NCBI RefSeq assembly: GCF_002305875.1
Contig: NZ_CP022098.1
Span: 434,001-498,000 of the forward strand
Origin: Cystobacter fuscus
Lineage (GTDB): Bacteria > Myxococcota > Myxococcia > Myxococcales > Myxococcaceae
Length of the DNA stretch: 64,000 bases
Reading direction: 5' to 3'
The stretch's first letter is position 1. Each line of letters begins with the position of its first letter. Shown here piece after piece: positions 52,339 to 61,552 of this stretch. The notes beneath the pieces are model-generated. The model was given only the letters and a program-made list of their open reading frames with translations, did not search any database and was not told the DNA's origin. Both the position numbers and the translations under genes were made by a program.

Positions 52339-53127
52339 TCAAGGTTGGACAGACTGGGGCGGACGGTCCTTCCGCGCGACGGGCAGGTAGCACTTGCCCT
52401 TGTACTCGGCTTGGTCGTCCTCGCACGGAGGACGCTGTTCGAGCGCCACCCAACACCCATTGTTGATCGCCACTTCCCCTCGTTTTTTGACATTGCAGGG
52501 CGGGATCAACTGATTCTGGAAGGGCTTCTCGGGCAAGGGATAGGCAATGTCGGTCGCACCGGACTCTTCCGAGTCGATGAAGTACGGGGCCTTCTTCGGG
52601 GAGCGGACACCGGAATCCAGGCTGGCAGTGGGCTGAGGTGGAGTGTTGGGATGCTTCTCGACGTACAGCCAGACGCCCAGCCCCAGCGAGAGCATGGCGA
52701 GACCCGCGAGCGCCATTTCTTGCCTGAAGACAGACTTCCGGCCCGTGTGCGGTGCCGAGGGCTTCGCATCTCCCCCGCGCGAGGCGGCGAGGTGGGCCCG
52801 CACCTGGGGATTGTCCTCCACCCGCGTGACCGCCGCGGTGGTCATCACGAGGAGGTTGGCCAGGTCCGAAACATCGAGCGGGGCGGGGGCCTCCTCCACC
52901 TTCACCACGACGGAGGACCAGTTCGGGTCGAAGAAGAGTTGGACCCGCCAGGGGCCCTCGGGTTGCCAGTTCACGTCCCCACCGGGCCGCAACAGCAGCA
53001 CCGGGGCTCCCGTGTCGGTGTGCCACGCCTCGTAGAGACGCCCGAGACCCGGTCCCAGGTCGTCATGGCTCGCGCCGAGGTGGAAGGGTCCCAACCTGTC
53101 GCTCGTCCAGTGCTTCTCGTCCGCCAT
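52339..53127 (-). CDS. Kinase-accessory-type membrane protein with C-terminal Cys module
   Basis: This is a 262-residue single-pass membrane protein. Residues 1-125 resemble the myxobacterial kinase-like accessory N terminus (DRLGPFHLG, GLGRLYEAWHTDTGAPVLLL) without catalytic motifs. One membrane segment lies at about 140-160 (MALAGLAMLSLGLGVWLYV). The C-terminal extracytoplasmic tail contains YPLPEKPFQNQ, NNGCWVALEQRPPC and YKGKCYLPVARKDRPPQS, also found at the ends of myxobacterial Ser/Thr kinases. It may cooperate with a kinase encoded elsewhere. AAAGGAGT precedes the ATG, a strong ribosome site. A truncated duplicate of its end is at 46644-46800. Confidence 0.85.
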   Translation of the reverse strand: MADEKHWTSDRLGPFHLGASHDDLGPGLGRLYEAWHTDTGAPVLLLRPGGDVNWQPEGPWRVQLFFDPNWSSVVVKVEEAPAPLDVSDLANLLVMTTAAVTRVEDNPQVRAHLAASRGGDAKPSAPHTGRKSVFRQEMALAGLAMLSLGLGVWLYVEKHPNTPPQPTASLDSGVRSPKKAPYFIDSEESGATDIAYPLPEKPFQNQLIPPCNVKKRGEVAINNGCWVALEQRPPCEDDQAEYKGKCYLPVARKDRPPQSVQP

Positions 53128-53158
53128 GTGCCACTCCTTTCCCGCGAAAAGAAGCGGA

Positions 53159-53177
53159 CTTGACCTTTCGAGTCAAG
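53159..53177 (-). terminator. Hairpin after the ptuAB operon
   Basis: On the minus strand CTTGAC pairs with GTCAAG around a 7-base loop. The sequence after it (TCCGCTTCTTTT) is T-rich, the best T-run of any hairpin here. It lies 115 bases after the PtuB stop, and the membrane-protein promoter follows. Confidence 0.45.
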
Positions 53178-53291
53178 GCCCTTGGTGGGTCCTGTCGGGT
53201 ACGGTGCGGACGCTGGAGGGCCGCCTTGTGTCCTTCTGTTCCAGGGGGCAGCCCCAGGGCGCAGTAGATGCTCGTCACCGACTTGCGGACG

Positions 53292-54032
53292 TCAGCGCAG
53301 GAATGCGCGGGTCATCGCGGCGTATTCACCGGAGTCCTGCTGCATGCGTTGGAGTAGAATCTGCGCCTCTGCGGCTTCGGGGGCGCCGAGCCTGACGAGG
53401 CTTCGGAGTGCTTTCACATGGCTCAGGTGCTTTCTCCGTTGCTCGGCCAGTTCCTCCCGACGGAGCCCCAGGGTACGAATCGTCGTCTCTCCCCGCTTGT
53501 TGCCCCCCACGGCGTAGGGGACTTCTTGCCGGAAGGAGATGAAGGTTTCGGGGTCGTCCGCCGCAGGATCGAGCAGCAGGGGGTCTTCCGCGGACACATT
53601 GTCCTTGTGGCTTCGAGCCCTTCGTCTGGGCGTCTTCAAGGGGAACAAGTTCCTCTTGAAGTGCTGATTGCAGAGCGTGCAGGAAAGGAAGAGGTTCGTC
53701 CACTCGTAGGCGAGCCAGTAATAGCCGGGTCTACCGAGTGGCTCCTTCTCCTTCTGCCGCCATCCCGCCTTGGGGCGGAAGTGTTCGACGTCTCCGTAGG
53801 AGATGTGGGCGAAGCTCGATTCACAGAAAGCGCACTTGAGGTGCTGTGCTTTCCGGAGCGCCGCCTTGACGGTCTCATGCCCATAGATACTCGAGTCGAA
53901 CTCGAACGACTTCTTGCCGTTCTCGTAGCTCCGGGGCGCGCGTGAATATGCCGCCCTCATTGCATGCAGGGCGCGCGCTCCTTTCGTTCGAAGGACTTCG
54001 GGCGGCTCGGCTGGCTTGCGGATGCGGATCAC
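53292..54032 (-). CDS. ptuB: HNH endonuclease PtuB of a Septu defence system
   Basis: This is a 246-residue HNH-type nuclease. GTG at 54032 overlaps the PtuA stop (GTGA), which decides the start. The zinc/HNH site is Cys67, Cys70, DVEHFRPK at 81-88 (His84), Asn113, Cys118 and Cys121 (SCTLCNQHFKRN). This layout matches the retron/Septu HNH family. In Septu systems the nuclease acts with the PtuA ATPase to cut nucleic acid after sensing phage replication. No reverse transcriptase or retron RNA is adjacent, so this is a stand-alone Septu. The rest of the protein is basic and helical. Confidence 0.93.
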   Translation of the reverse strand: MIRIRKPAEPPEVLRTKGARALHAMRAAYSRAPRSYENGKKSFEFDSSIYGHETVKAALRKAQHLKCAFCESSFAHISYGDVEHFRPKAGWRQKEKEPLGRPGYYWLAYEWTNLFLSCTLCNQHFKRNLFPLKTPRRRARSHKDNVSAEDPLLLDPAADDPETFISFRQEVPYAVGGNKRGETTIRTLGLRREELAEQRRKHLSHVKALRSLVRLGAPEAAEAQILLQRMQQDSGEYAAMTRAFLR

Positions 54033-55435
54033 TTCCGGCCATCCTTCAGTCGCTCTGCGGCGCGTTGGATGAGTTCGAGGGCTTCGCGCTCGGTCTTCGT
54101 CTCGCCCGCGGGCAGAGGACCGATCATGGACTCCAACTCGTTCAGTCTGGCTTTGTCCTTCTGGGTCAGACGTGGCTTGGAGAGGAGCGCGGTCCGCTCC
54201 TTGAGGAGTTCCTCGAGCTGGGGCGGCCGGGCCGTCTCCAGTCCGAACAGGTCGCTCGTGAGGATCTGGTCCACCCGCCAACCCCGGATGGATTCCACGT
54301 CGTTGTCGATGACGACGTGGTCGCCCTCTCGTCTCAGGACCACGATGTTCGCATCCGTGGCACTCTGAACGACGAGCGGGCTGTGCGCGGTCACGATGAA
54401 CTGGGTCTGAGGGAAGCGCTCGGTCAAGTAGCAGATGAGTTGTCGCTGCCAGGTCGGATGAAGGTGGAGATCGATTTCATCCACGAGGACCACCGCCGGT
54501 TCAGCGAGCGGGTTGGGGCTCTCGGGGTATCGCTCGAACAGACGGCTCGCGAGGTCCACCATCCAGGCCACGAGCGTCCGGTATCCCAGACTCAGGCTCC
54601 GCATTGGGACCCATCCAAAGGGGGTCTTTATCTCCACCCTGGCTGCCGGGTTGTTCTTGTCAGGAGTCGCGAAGCGGAGGTCGCTTACCTCGGGGAGAAT
54701 TCCGATGAGGAGTTGTTTGATGCGATCACGCTTCTTGGCAGCTCCATCTTGCGTGAGGGATGCCTTGCTGGCTGCATAGTCAGCTTGCAGAAGCCATTCT
54801 TCCGCATTGCGTAATGGCACATCCTCGAAGAAGAGGCTGTCACTGGGTTGGGTCTCTTGGGGGACAGACAATGAGCCAGCACCCATTCGGCGTGTTGCTC
54901 CATAGCCGTAACATGCCAGATTCAGGAAGGGTTCTTGGATTGATCTTGCGGACTGTATCTCGTCTGAATTGATTTTATACCATATTCGTTTTTGATGTTC
55001 ATCCCTGTTTTGGGGCGATGTCAGAGTTCCAGCCCTGACGTTGGCTGAAAAATAGGCACCGGCTGACTCTTGGCGAGCCATTGTCCAAGACAACTGGTTG
55101 CGCTGTACGAATCCCTTTGCTGTGTAGACGTCTGTCCGTTCGGTTTGTTTTTCGTGGTCGTACACAGTGGCATTGGACAAAGTGGGTTCAAGAATGGTGA
55201 GGGCCTGCAGCAGGGTCGTCTTGCCCATGCCGTTGTTGCCGAGGATCACCGTCCACCTCGCCGGACGTCCCTGCTCATCGGAGAGCCGCAGGGTTTGCAT
55301 GGGTCCGAAGCAGCGCACGTTCTCAAGGGTCAACGAAAGGAAGTACACGGGCAGAGGCTTCGAGGGGGCCTGTTTGCGCGCGCCCGCTCGTACCCTCTTG
55401 GCCTGCTGTGCTCTTCCCCGGCTTTTCGTGGCCAT
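54029..55435 (-). CDS. ptuA: AAA ATPase PtuA of a Septu defence system
   Basis: This is a 468-residue ABC-type SMC/RecF-like ATPase. Walker A is ILGNNGMGKTT at about 64-74. A signature-type region (RSLSLGYRTLVAWMVDLAS), Walker B VVLVDEIDLHLHP and the H-loop FIVTAHSPLVVQ follow. The N terminus is very basic (SRGRAQQAKRVRAGARKQ). With PtuB it makes up the two-gene Septu anti-phage system, where the ATPase senses nucleotide or DNA state and licenses the HNH. A long helical insertion lies between the P-loop and the signature. The ATG at 55435 has weak upstream purines. The middle region, about 54700-55050, is lower in G+C than its surroundings, consistent with acquisition. Confidence 0.94.
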   Translation of the reverse strand: MATKSRGRAQQAKRVRAGARKQAPSKPLPVYFLSLTLENVRCFGPMQTLRLSDEQGRPARWTVILGNNGMGKTTLLQALTILEPTLSNATVYDHEKQTERTDVYTAKGFVQRNQLSWTMARQESAGAYFSANVRAGTLTSPQNRDEHQKRIWYKINSDEIQSARSIQEPFLNLACYGYGATRRMGAGSLSVPQETQPSDSLFFEDVPLRNAEEWLLQADYAASKASLTQDGAAKKRDRIKQLLIGILPEVSDLRFATPDKNNPAARVEIKTPFGWVPMRSLSLGYRTLVAWMVDLASRLFERYPESPNPLAEPAVVLVDEIDLHLHPTWQRQLICYLTERFPQTQFIVTAHSPLVVQSATDANIVVLRREGDHVVIDNDVESIRGWRVDQILTSDLFGLETARPPQLEELLKERTALLSKPRLTQKDKARLNELESMIGPLPAGETKTEREALELIQRAAERLKDGRK

Positions 55436-55739
55436 GTCGCCCCTCTCGGCTGCCTATCTCGGCGCTACGTGCAGGAGATGTACCACGAAGGTTGGAACCG
55501 TCCCATTCCAGGCTGCACTCTCGTCAATGGGGTGGGTTTCGTGGTTTACAAGAGGGAGCCATGAGCCCGCCCGGCATCGTGCCGTCCCGTGCACGGGATG
55601 GGGAGGCGGGTAGCTGAGTTCGGTCTTATCGTGCCGGTCCTTGTTATCCGCGACCGCGCCGCGACCATTACGAGCCTGCTCTCTCCTGCTGGGCCGTGGG
55701 GTCCTTTATCTTGCTCATCCCCATTTCACCGGATGGACA
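55436..55739. other. Promoter region between ptuA and a degraded gene
   Basis: No gene was seen in this 304-base divergent gap on either strand. It must contain the ptuAB promoter. There is no obvious palindrome or retron-like structured RNA (no complementary msr/msd-like ends were found by eye). Confidence 0.45.
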
Positions 55740-56098
55740 ATGACAAGCGCCCGCCTTGCCTCGCTCATCGAAACCGCTCGACGATTCCATCCGCGCGGTA
55801 TCAGTCCAGCGGATGAGCGGTACACCGAGACCCCCGAGTACTTCCGCGCTCGTGAGGCATGGCGGCGCGCATCGCGGAACGCCGAGCCCTGGCAACGTGT
55901 GCTGGCTCTTCTGCGGGAACGAGCCACGCCAGCCTATCGCGTGCGAGATCTCACGGTGCCGTACATGCCAACTACGAGCCGCTCTCGCTAGAAGAGGCCC
56001 TGGTGGTCGTGCCCGACGTGGAGATCGAACACTGCCCACCCGGTGGCTCAACGTTGCTGGCCGCGTTGATTTCCAATGGCCTGAACCACTACGTGTAA
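55740..56098 (+). pseudogene. Deleted and frameshifted remnant of a myxobacterial cytoplasmic protein
   Basis: From the ATG at 55740 the frame reads MTSARLASLIETARRFHPRG, then YRVRDLTVPYM, and stops at 55991. The next frame, open through 55991 to the stop at 56098, continues ANYEPLSLEEALVVVPDVEI and LLAALISNGLNHY. Proteins of this type normally keep about 150 more residues between RVRDLTVPY and the VPDxE-like end. So there is both an internal deletion and a one-base frame change near 55970. It is probably non-functional. Confidence 0.6.
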
Positions 56099-56149
56099 GA
56101 AGGGCGAGGCGGTCGCAGTCTTCCGCCCCGCCGCCTTACTCGTGCGGGC

Positions 56150-58441
56150 CTAGAAGTGCACGCGCGCGGTGAGGAACGCCGTGCGCGCGGCGGCCGGGAC
56201 GGCCTGGCCCGCGTAGTACTGGTCGTAGAAGAGCCTGTTCGTGAGGTTGTTCACGTTGAGCTGCAAGTCGAGCCGCTCCCAGAGCGTGTAGCTGGCGAAG
56301 GCATCGAAGCGCCAGTAGTTGGGCACCTTGTTGTAGCTCTGCGCCGCCGAGGTCGGGTTGTTCACCGTCGTCACGTCCTGGTACACGGCGCCGCCACCCA
56401 GCGTCAGGCCGTCCAGGAGGCTCACCGTGGTCCACAGCGACAGGCTGCGCTTGGGCGTGTTCGGCAGCGGCTGGCCCACCAGGTACGGGTTGGTGTGCTC
56501 GAGGATGTCCGAGTCCAGGTGCGTGTAGTTGGCCAGCACCCTCCAGGCACTCGTGATCTGCCCCGTCACCCCCACGTTGTAGCCCTGCACCCGCTGCGCC
56601 CCCTCGAGCACCAGCTGCGGCTGGGTGGGATCGCTGTTCGCCACGCGCGCGTTCGTCTTCTCGATGCGGAACACCGACGCGTTCAATCCCAACCTCGACT
56701 CGAGCAGCTCCGCCTTGGCGCCAATCTCGTACGTCTGGTTGGTCTCCGGCTCGAGCGTGGCGTTGTTGTTGGCCAGCGCCCCGGCCTCCGCCGACGGGTT
56801 CGCGGACGTGCCGTACATGGCGTACACGCTCGTCTTGTCCAGCGGGTGCAGCACGAGCCCCACGCGCCAGTTGAAGAGCGTGTCCTTGTTCTGCAGGTTC
56901 GTGCGCACGCCCGCCCGGTCCACCGCCGAATAGCGCGTGCGGAAGATGTCCACGCGCGCCGAGCCGAGCACCTCCACGAAGCGGGAGATGGCCATCTGAT
57001 CCGCCGCGTACACGCCCACGTCCCACTGGCGGCTCTCGTTGGAGCCGGAGAAGACGCGGTTGACGGTGGACAGGTCCGGCGTGGGCTCCGGGTCGAACAG
57101 GTCGGCGGGCAGGTTCGGCGAGGCGCCCGTCGCGGTCAGGTTGTCCCGGTACTGGTCCCGCGACTCCCGTGACAGCTCGAGCCCGATGTTCGCCGTCTGC
57201 TTGACGATGCCCGTCTGGAGTTCGCCCCGCAGGTCCGTCTGGTTGATGAGGTAGAGGTTGTCCGTGTCCGTCTGGTAGCGCTCACGGCCGATCGTTTCCG
57301 GATGGATGGCCGGCACGAGCCCGCGGGGAGACGTGGGCCGGGAGAAGCGGTCCACGCCACCCAGGCGCAGCGTGTTCGTCAGCCGCGGGCTGCCCTCTCG
57401 CCCCTCGCCGAAACGGTGCTGGAAGCGCGCGGTGGCCACGTGGGCGTTCACGCGCTCGCGGTCCTCGCCCCTCACGCCGTAGAAGACGTCGCGCCCCACG
57501 CCGTAGGTGATGCCCACCGGACCGCCCTGGTAGTAGGGATGTCCGTAGTCCGGCACGCTCTGCTCGTGCTGGTAGAAGTAGTCGAAGTCCAGCGACGTGT
57601 TCTGCCCCAGCGCGATCGTCAGCGACGGCGCGAACCCGAGGCGGTTCTCGCTCACGTCATCGCGGCCCGCGATGTTGGCGAGCTGCCCGAGCACGTTGAT
57701 GCGCGCCTGCACGCGCTCGCTGATCACACTGTTGACGTCCACCTCCAGTCGGCCCGAGGGCGCCGTGCCGCCCGTGAGGCTCACGCTGCTCGTGGCGCGC
57801 TTGCTCGGACGCTTCGTGGTGAGGTTGACGGCGCCTCCCGTCGAGCCGCGGCCGAAGAGCACGGCGGACGGACCGAAGAAGACCTCCACGCCACCGAGGT
57901 TGAAGGTGTCTCGTGTGAACCAGCCCAGGTCGCGCACGCCATCGCGGAACGTGTCGCTCTGCGCCGAGAAGCCACGCAGGTTGAAGGTGTCTCCCTGGCG
58001 CCCGCCCTCGCCCGCGCTCACCGTGATGCCGGACACGTTGCGCAGCGCATCGCGCACCGTCGTCGCGTTCTGCTCCTCGATGACCTTCTCGGGTACCACC
58101 GTCACCGACTGCGGCGTGTCGAGGAGCGGCTGGGGCAGCCTCGTGAGGCCACTCTGCTCGGTGTGGTACTCGCGCGGGTCCGCCGCCTCCTGCACCTTCA
58201 CCGTCGGCAGCACGAAGGTGTTCTCCGTGCCCTCGGACGGGGCGGCTGGCGCGGCGGGAGCGGGGCTCTCGGTGCGCGGGGTCTCGGTGGGGGGCGTGGA
58301 CTCCTGGGCGAGCGCTCCCCCGGTCGCGAGCGCCGAGGCGAGGCCCACCGCGGCCTGTCCCAGGGGCCAGAGCCTGCCGCGGACACTTCCCGCGAGGCCC
58401 TTCGTCGCGCGGATGCCAGGGGGGTGAATCTTGGAAGACAT
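56150..58441 (-). CDS. TonB-dependent siderophore (FhuA/FpvA-type) receptor
   Basis: This is a 763-residue outer-membrane beta-barrel receptor importing ferric siderophores. A signal peptide (AAVGLASALATGGALAQ) is present, and a plug domain follows from about 100 (LPQPLLDTPQSVTVVPEKVI, DALRNVSGITVSAGEGGRQG, TFNLRGFSAQSDTFRDGVRD). The barrel ends with the C-terminal aromatic VHF. No N-terminal signalling (STN) domain is seen. The start at 58441 follows AAGGA. It is the last gene of the tonB-PepSY-receptor run, 116 bases after the PepSY gene, and its expression is probably under the Fur box at 60741. The ligand is unknown. Confidence 0.95.
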   Translation of the reverse strand: MSSKIHPPGIRATKGLAGSVRGRLWPLGQAAVGLASALATGGALAQESTPPTETPRTESPAPAAPAAPSEGTENTFVLPTVKVQEAADPREYHTEQSGLTRLPQPLLDTPQSVTVVPEKVIEEQNATTVRDALRNVSGITVSAGEGGRQGDTFNLRGFSAQSDTFRDGVRDLGWFTRDTFNLGGVEVFFGPSAVLFGRGSTGGAVNLTTKRPSKRATSSVSLTGGTAPSGRLEVDVNSVISERVQARINVLGQLANIAGRDDVSENRLGFAPSLTIALGQNTSLDFDYFYQHEQSVPDYGHPYYQGGPVGITYGVGRDVFYGVRGEDRERVNAHVATARFQHRFGEGREGSPRLTNTLRLGGVDRFSRPTSPRGLVPAIHPETIGRERYQTDTDNLYLINQTDLRGELQTGIVKQTANIGLELSRESRDQYRDNLTATGASPNLPADLFDPEPTPDLSTVNRVFSGSNESRQWDVGVYAADQMAISRFVEVLGSARVDIFRTRYSAVDRAGVRTNLQNKDTLFNWRVGLVLHPLDKTSVYAMYGTSANPSAEAGALANNNATLEPETNQTYEIGAKAELLESRLGLNASVFRIEKTNARVANSDPTQPQLVLEGAQRVQGYNVGVTGQITSAWRVLANYTHLDSDILEHTNPYLVGQPLPNTPKRSLSLWTTVSLLDGLTLGGGAVYQDVTTVNNPTSAAQSYNKVPNYWRFDAFASYTLWERLDLQLNVNNLTNRLFYDQYYAGQAVPAAARTAFLTARVHF

Positions 58442-58557
58442 GTTGGATCCTTGGGTGGGGAGGTTCGGTGCTTCGAGGCGCACCCCGGCCGCTCGCGCCG
58501 GTCAGGGCGCGTCGGAGGAGCGAGGGGGTTCGGAGGACGGGTGGCGGGGAGAGGCGA

Positions 58558-59841
58558 TCAGACGGTGGGTTCGACCCGCTCGGGACTCGCGGTGTCTTCG
58601 GCGGCGGTGGCGGCGCGCTTGCCCGGGAAGAAGCGGCGCCAGGACAGGGTGAAGCCCGTCCACACGAGGAAGAGGCCACCCAGGCAGCCGACGGCGGCGA
58701 GGAACTGGCCGATCAGCCCGAGCGCCTCGCCCGTGTGCAGGAAGCGCATCCACCGGCGCGTCCGGTTGCCCGCGGAGAGGTCCGAGAAGGCGTCCTGGCG
58801 CAGCACCCGGGCGGTGTAGGGATCCAACGACACCTGCGTCGCCGCGAAGGGAGGCCAGGTGCCCGGCTCGCGCACGGCGAGGGTGAGGGCGGAGGGGGCG
58901 GCGGGCTTGCGTGCTTCCCCCGGGCCCTCGTTGCCGCCGGGCCGGGGATCCGCTCCCGGACCGCGCGCGGGCGCGTTGCCGCGCGGAGGTCCGCCACCGC
59001 CCAGCCGCAGGGTGATGTTCTCCCAGGCGGGCACTTGCTGGCGGGCCTGGGCGAAGACCGCCTCGAGCGGCAGCGGTGTGCTCCCCGGCGGAGGCGTGGG
59101 CACCTGGATGGTGGGCCCGGGCGGTGGTCCCCCGGTGGCGGGAGGCGTCTCTCCCGCGAGCTTGAAGACGAGGTCCGAGACGCTCTTGTAGGAGATGACC
59201 ATGCCCGTGGCCGTCATGACGATGAGCGCCGGCAGCAGCCAGAAGCCGATCACGTTGTGCCAGTTCCAGTCGCGCGCCTTGCCCTTGAGGCCGCGCCGGA
59301 ACCACAGCGCGGGCCGCACGGTGCGCCACGTCCACTTGCGCGGCCACCACAGGTAGAGGCCCGTCACCGCGAGCGCGAGGAAGATGGCGTTGCTCGCGCC
59401 GGTGATGGCCTTGCCGATGGGGCGGTTGTCGCCCTGCGCGCCCAGCCACCGGTGCCAGTCCTCCATGAGGTGGAAGAACGAGCGCCAGCCCGTGGCACCC
59501 CAGTCGCGCACCTCGCCCGTGTAGGGATTCACGTAGACGCCCCCGGTGCGGCCGGTGCTCACCGTCACGGCGAGCGTGGGCTCGGGGTACTCCGTCACCG
59601 CCGAGGGCTGTGCTCCGGGGCGGGCGGTGCGCACGCGCGCGAGCAGCTCGTCGACAGGCAGGCGGGGCGCGCCCGGCGAGGGCACCTCCACGCGCCGCGT
59701 CTCCTGGTCCGCCCAGTCGAGGATTTCATGCTCGAAGGCGAGCGCGATGCCCGTGAAGGACATGACCGCGATGATGAGCCCGGCGAGGAGGCCCGCGATC
59801 AGGTGGGGCCAGAAGACGAGGGTGTGGACACTGAGGCGCAT
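58558..59841 (-). CDS. PepSY-associated TM protein (ferric-siderophore reductase-type)
   Basis: This 427-residue inner-membrane protein has four hydrophobic segments: FWPHLIAGLLAGLIIAVMSF, AIFLALAVTGLYLWWPRKW, IGFWLLPALIVMTATGMVI and GQFLAAVGCLGGLFLVWTGF. Conserved His and Trp pairs (FHLMEDWHRWLG, WNWHNVIG, LHTGEALG) fit PepSY-type proteins that hold haem and reduce imported ferric siderophores. A large periplasmic Pro-rich loop (PPPGPTIQVPTPPPGS) lies in the middle. It is between TonB (45 bases upstream) and the receptor, forming an iron-uptake operon. The C-terminal cytoplasmic tail is basic. Confidence 0.93.
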   Translation of the reverse strand: MRLSVHTLVFWPHLIAGLLAGLIIAVMSFTGIALAFEHEILDWADQETRRVEVPSPGAPRLPVDELLARVRTARPGAQPSAVTEYPEPTLAVTVSTGRTGGVYVNPYTGEVRDWGATGWRSFFHLMEDWHRWLGAQGDNRPIGKAITGASNAIFLALAVTGLYLWWPRKWTWRTVRPALWFRRGLKGKARDWNWHNVIGFWLLPALIVMTATGMVISYKSVSDLVFKLAGETPPATGGPPPGPTIQVPTPPPGSTPLPLEAVFAQARQQVPAWENITLRLGGGGPPRGNAPARGPGADPRPGGNEGPGEARKPAAPSALTLAVREPGTWPPFAATQVSLDPYTARVLRQDAFSDLSAGNRTRRWMRFLHTGEALGLIGQFLAAVGCLGGLFLVWTGFTLSWRRFFPGKRAATAAEDTASPERVEPTV

Positions 59842-59886
59842 GGCTGCTCGTGCGCGCGGAAGGGGGAGAGCCCTCCTGCGCGTGCT

Positions 59887-60726
59887 TCACTTCAAGGAGA
59901 ACTGGACGGGAATCTCGACGATGACGCGCACCGGGCGGCCCTGACGGCCCAGCGCCGGAGAGAAGCGCCACTGGCTGACGGCGGAGACGGCCGCGGCATC
60001 CAGCGCCGCCACGGAGCGCACCACCCGCGTGCTGCCGGGCTCGATGCGTCCGTCCACACCGATGATGACGCGCACGAGGACGAGTCCCTCGATGCCATCG
60101 TTCCGGGCCGAGCGGGGATACTGGGGTTTGACCTGCTGGAGCACCCGCGGCGGGCTCGCCACCTGCTTCAGCTCGAGCGCGCCCCCGGTGGCTCCCACCA
60201 GTCCGCCCTCCTGTCCACCCAACACGCCTCCGAGCACCCCCGCCACGGTGTTGCCCACGCCCGCGCCGTCCATGGCCAGCTCCTGGGCCGGGGTTTGCTC
60301 GGCGGCTGTTTCCGGCTCGGACGCGACCGGCTCGGGCTCGGAGGGCGTCTCGACGGGCTTCTCGGGGAGGGTCTCCTGGGGAATGACGCGCGGGAAGACC
60401 GGGCGCGGGGTGGGCGTGCGCGGGCGGGACTTCACCCGCTCGGGCTGCACCGCGCGCGTGGGCGTGGCGCTGGCGGCCGGCGGAGGCGGGGGCGCGAAGT
60501 GCATGAACACCAGCTCCGGCTCCTCGGGCGCTGCCTCCCGGGGCGCGGAGGGATGCGTCAGCCCCACCGCCGTCACTCCCGCGAGTCCCCCGTGCACGAG
60601 CGCCGCGAGCAGCAGGGCCCAGCCCCAGCGCTCCCGCTCGCCTCCACTCCGCGGCGCCTCGCCCATGCGGAAGAGCCGCTCACGGACCGGAGGGACGCTC
60701 GCGCTGTCGGTACCGGACGTGGGCAT
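59887..60726 (-). CDS. TonB-type energy transducer
   Basis: This 279-residue protein has a single N-terminal membrane helix (WGWALLLAALVHGGLAGVTAV), a proline-rich spacer (PPPPPAASATPTRAVQPERVK, PTPRPVFP) and a C-terminal TonB domain (VKPQYPRSARNDGIEGLVLVRV, DGRIEPGSTRVVRS, ALDAAAVSAVSQWRFSPAL). It transmits proton-motive force to the adjacent siderophore receptor. A Gly-rich link (GVLGGVLGGQEGGLVGATGG) precedes the C-terminal domain. The ATG at 60726 is taken; starts at 60774 or 60756 would place the N terminus across the Fur box. No exbB/exbD is in the window. Confidence 0.9.
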   Translation of the reverse strand: MPTSGTDSASVPPVRERLFRMGEAPRSGGERERWGWALLLAALVHGGLAGVTAVGLTHPSAPREAAPEEPELVFMHFAPPPPPAASATPTRAVQPERVKSRPRTPTPRPVFPRVIPQETLPEKPVETPSEPEPVASEPETAAEQTPAQELAMDGAGVGNTVAGVLGGVLGGQEGGLVGATGGALELKQVASPPRVLQQVKPQYPRSARNDGIEGLVLVRVIIGVDGRIEPGSTRVVRSVAALDAAAVSAVSQWRFSPALGRQGRPVRVIVEIPVQFSLK

Positions 60727-60740
60727 CTCAACGGGGAAAT

Positions 60741-60755
60741 TGAGAATCATTCTCA
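60741..60755. promoter_or_regulatory. Fur box upstream of tonB
   Basis: TGAGAATCATTCTCA is a perfect 7-1-7 inverted repeat and matches the core Fur consensus (GATAATGATAATCATTATC) in its centre. It lies 15 bases before the tonB start and can repress the whole tonB-PepSY-receptor run under iron repletion. Confidence 0.85.
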
Positions 60756-60840
60756 TTTCTGATCGCACGAGCAATATCCCACGATGCTGGGGGCGTCAAC
60801 GAGGGTAGGGAGCGGAAGTTGACGGTCCCAGAAGGAGCGC

Positions 60841-61521
60841 TCAGGGGTCGGCCCATTGGCGGAGGAGGTTGTGGTAGACGCCGGTGAGCACGACGAGGGT
60901 GGGGCTGTGAGGGACCTCCTGGTTGAGCTGGCGGATGGCCATGTCGAGGTCGAAGAGCAGGGAGCGCTGGGAGACGTCGCGCACCATGCTCTGCACCCAG
61001 AAGAAGGATGCGAGCCGGGCGCCGCGGGTGATCGGGGTGACGTGGTGGAGGCTCGAGGCCGGGTAGACGATGAGGTCTCCGGCGGGCAGCTTCACCGAGT
61101 GGCTGCCATAGGTGTCCTCCACGACGAGCTCGCCGCCGTCATAGCTGTCGGGATCGGACAGGAAGAGCGTGGCGGAGACGTCGGTGCGCAGGCGCAGGGG
61201 CGTGCCGGCGAGGGGCCGGATGGCGTTGTCCACGTGCGAGCCGAAGGTCATCCCCGGCTCGTAGCGGTTGAAGAGCGGGGGGAAGACGCGCTGGGGCAGC
61301 ACGGCGGAGATGAACAGGGGGCTCTGTTCGAGGCCCCGGAGCACGAGCTCTCCCAGCTCGCGCGCCTGGGGGCTGTGCTCGGGCAGTTGCAGGTTCTGCT
61401 TCACCCGCGCGGACTGGTGGCCGGCGGTGGCGCGGCCGTCCTCCCAGGGGGCCTGGGCGAAGACGTCGCGGCAGTGGGCGACCTGGGCGGCCGTGAGGAC
61501 GTGGGGGATGTGCACCAGCAT
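60841..61521 (-). CDS. Fe2+/2-oxoglutarate dioxygenase, PiuC/YbiX type
   Basis: This is a 226-residue PKHD-type hydroxylase. The iron ligands are His96 and Asp98 in GSHVDNAIR and His159 in LHHVTPI, and Arg169 binds 2-oxoglutarate. These positions match the E. coli YbiX numbering, and the protein length is the usual 226. The family is iron-regulated and lies near siderophore receptors, where it may modify siderophores or related peptides. It begins 31 bases after the stop of the histidine-kinase gene and lies 114 bases upstream of the tonB start, all on the minus strand. Confidence 0.94.
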   Translation of the reverse strand: MLVHIPHVLTAAQVAHCRDVFAQAPWEDGRATAGHQSARVKQNLQLPEHSPQARELGELVLRGLEQSPLFISAVLPQRVFPPLFNRYEPGMTFGSHVDNAIRPLAGTPLRLRTDVSATLFLSDPDSYDGGELVVEDTYGSHSVKLPAGDLIVYPASSLHHVTPITRGARLASFFWVQSMVRDVSQRSLLFDLDMAIRQLNQEVPHSPTLVVLTGVYHNLLRQWADP

Positions 61522-61552
61522 GGGCGGGTTGTAACCACCCCCGGCTCTGGCG

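Noticed and set aside
53292-55739. Retron with Septu effectors
   Set aside because: No reverse transcriptase gene and no structured non-coding RNA candidate was found beside ptuAB.
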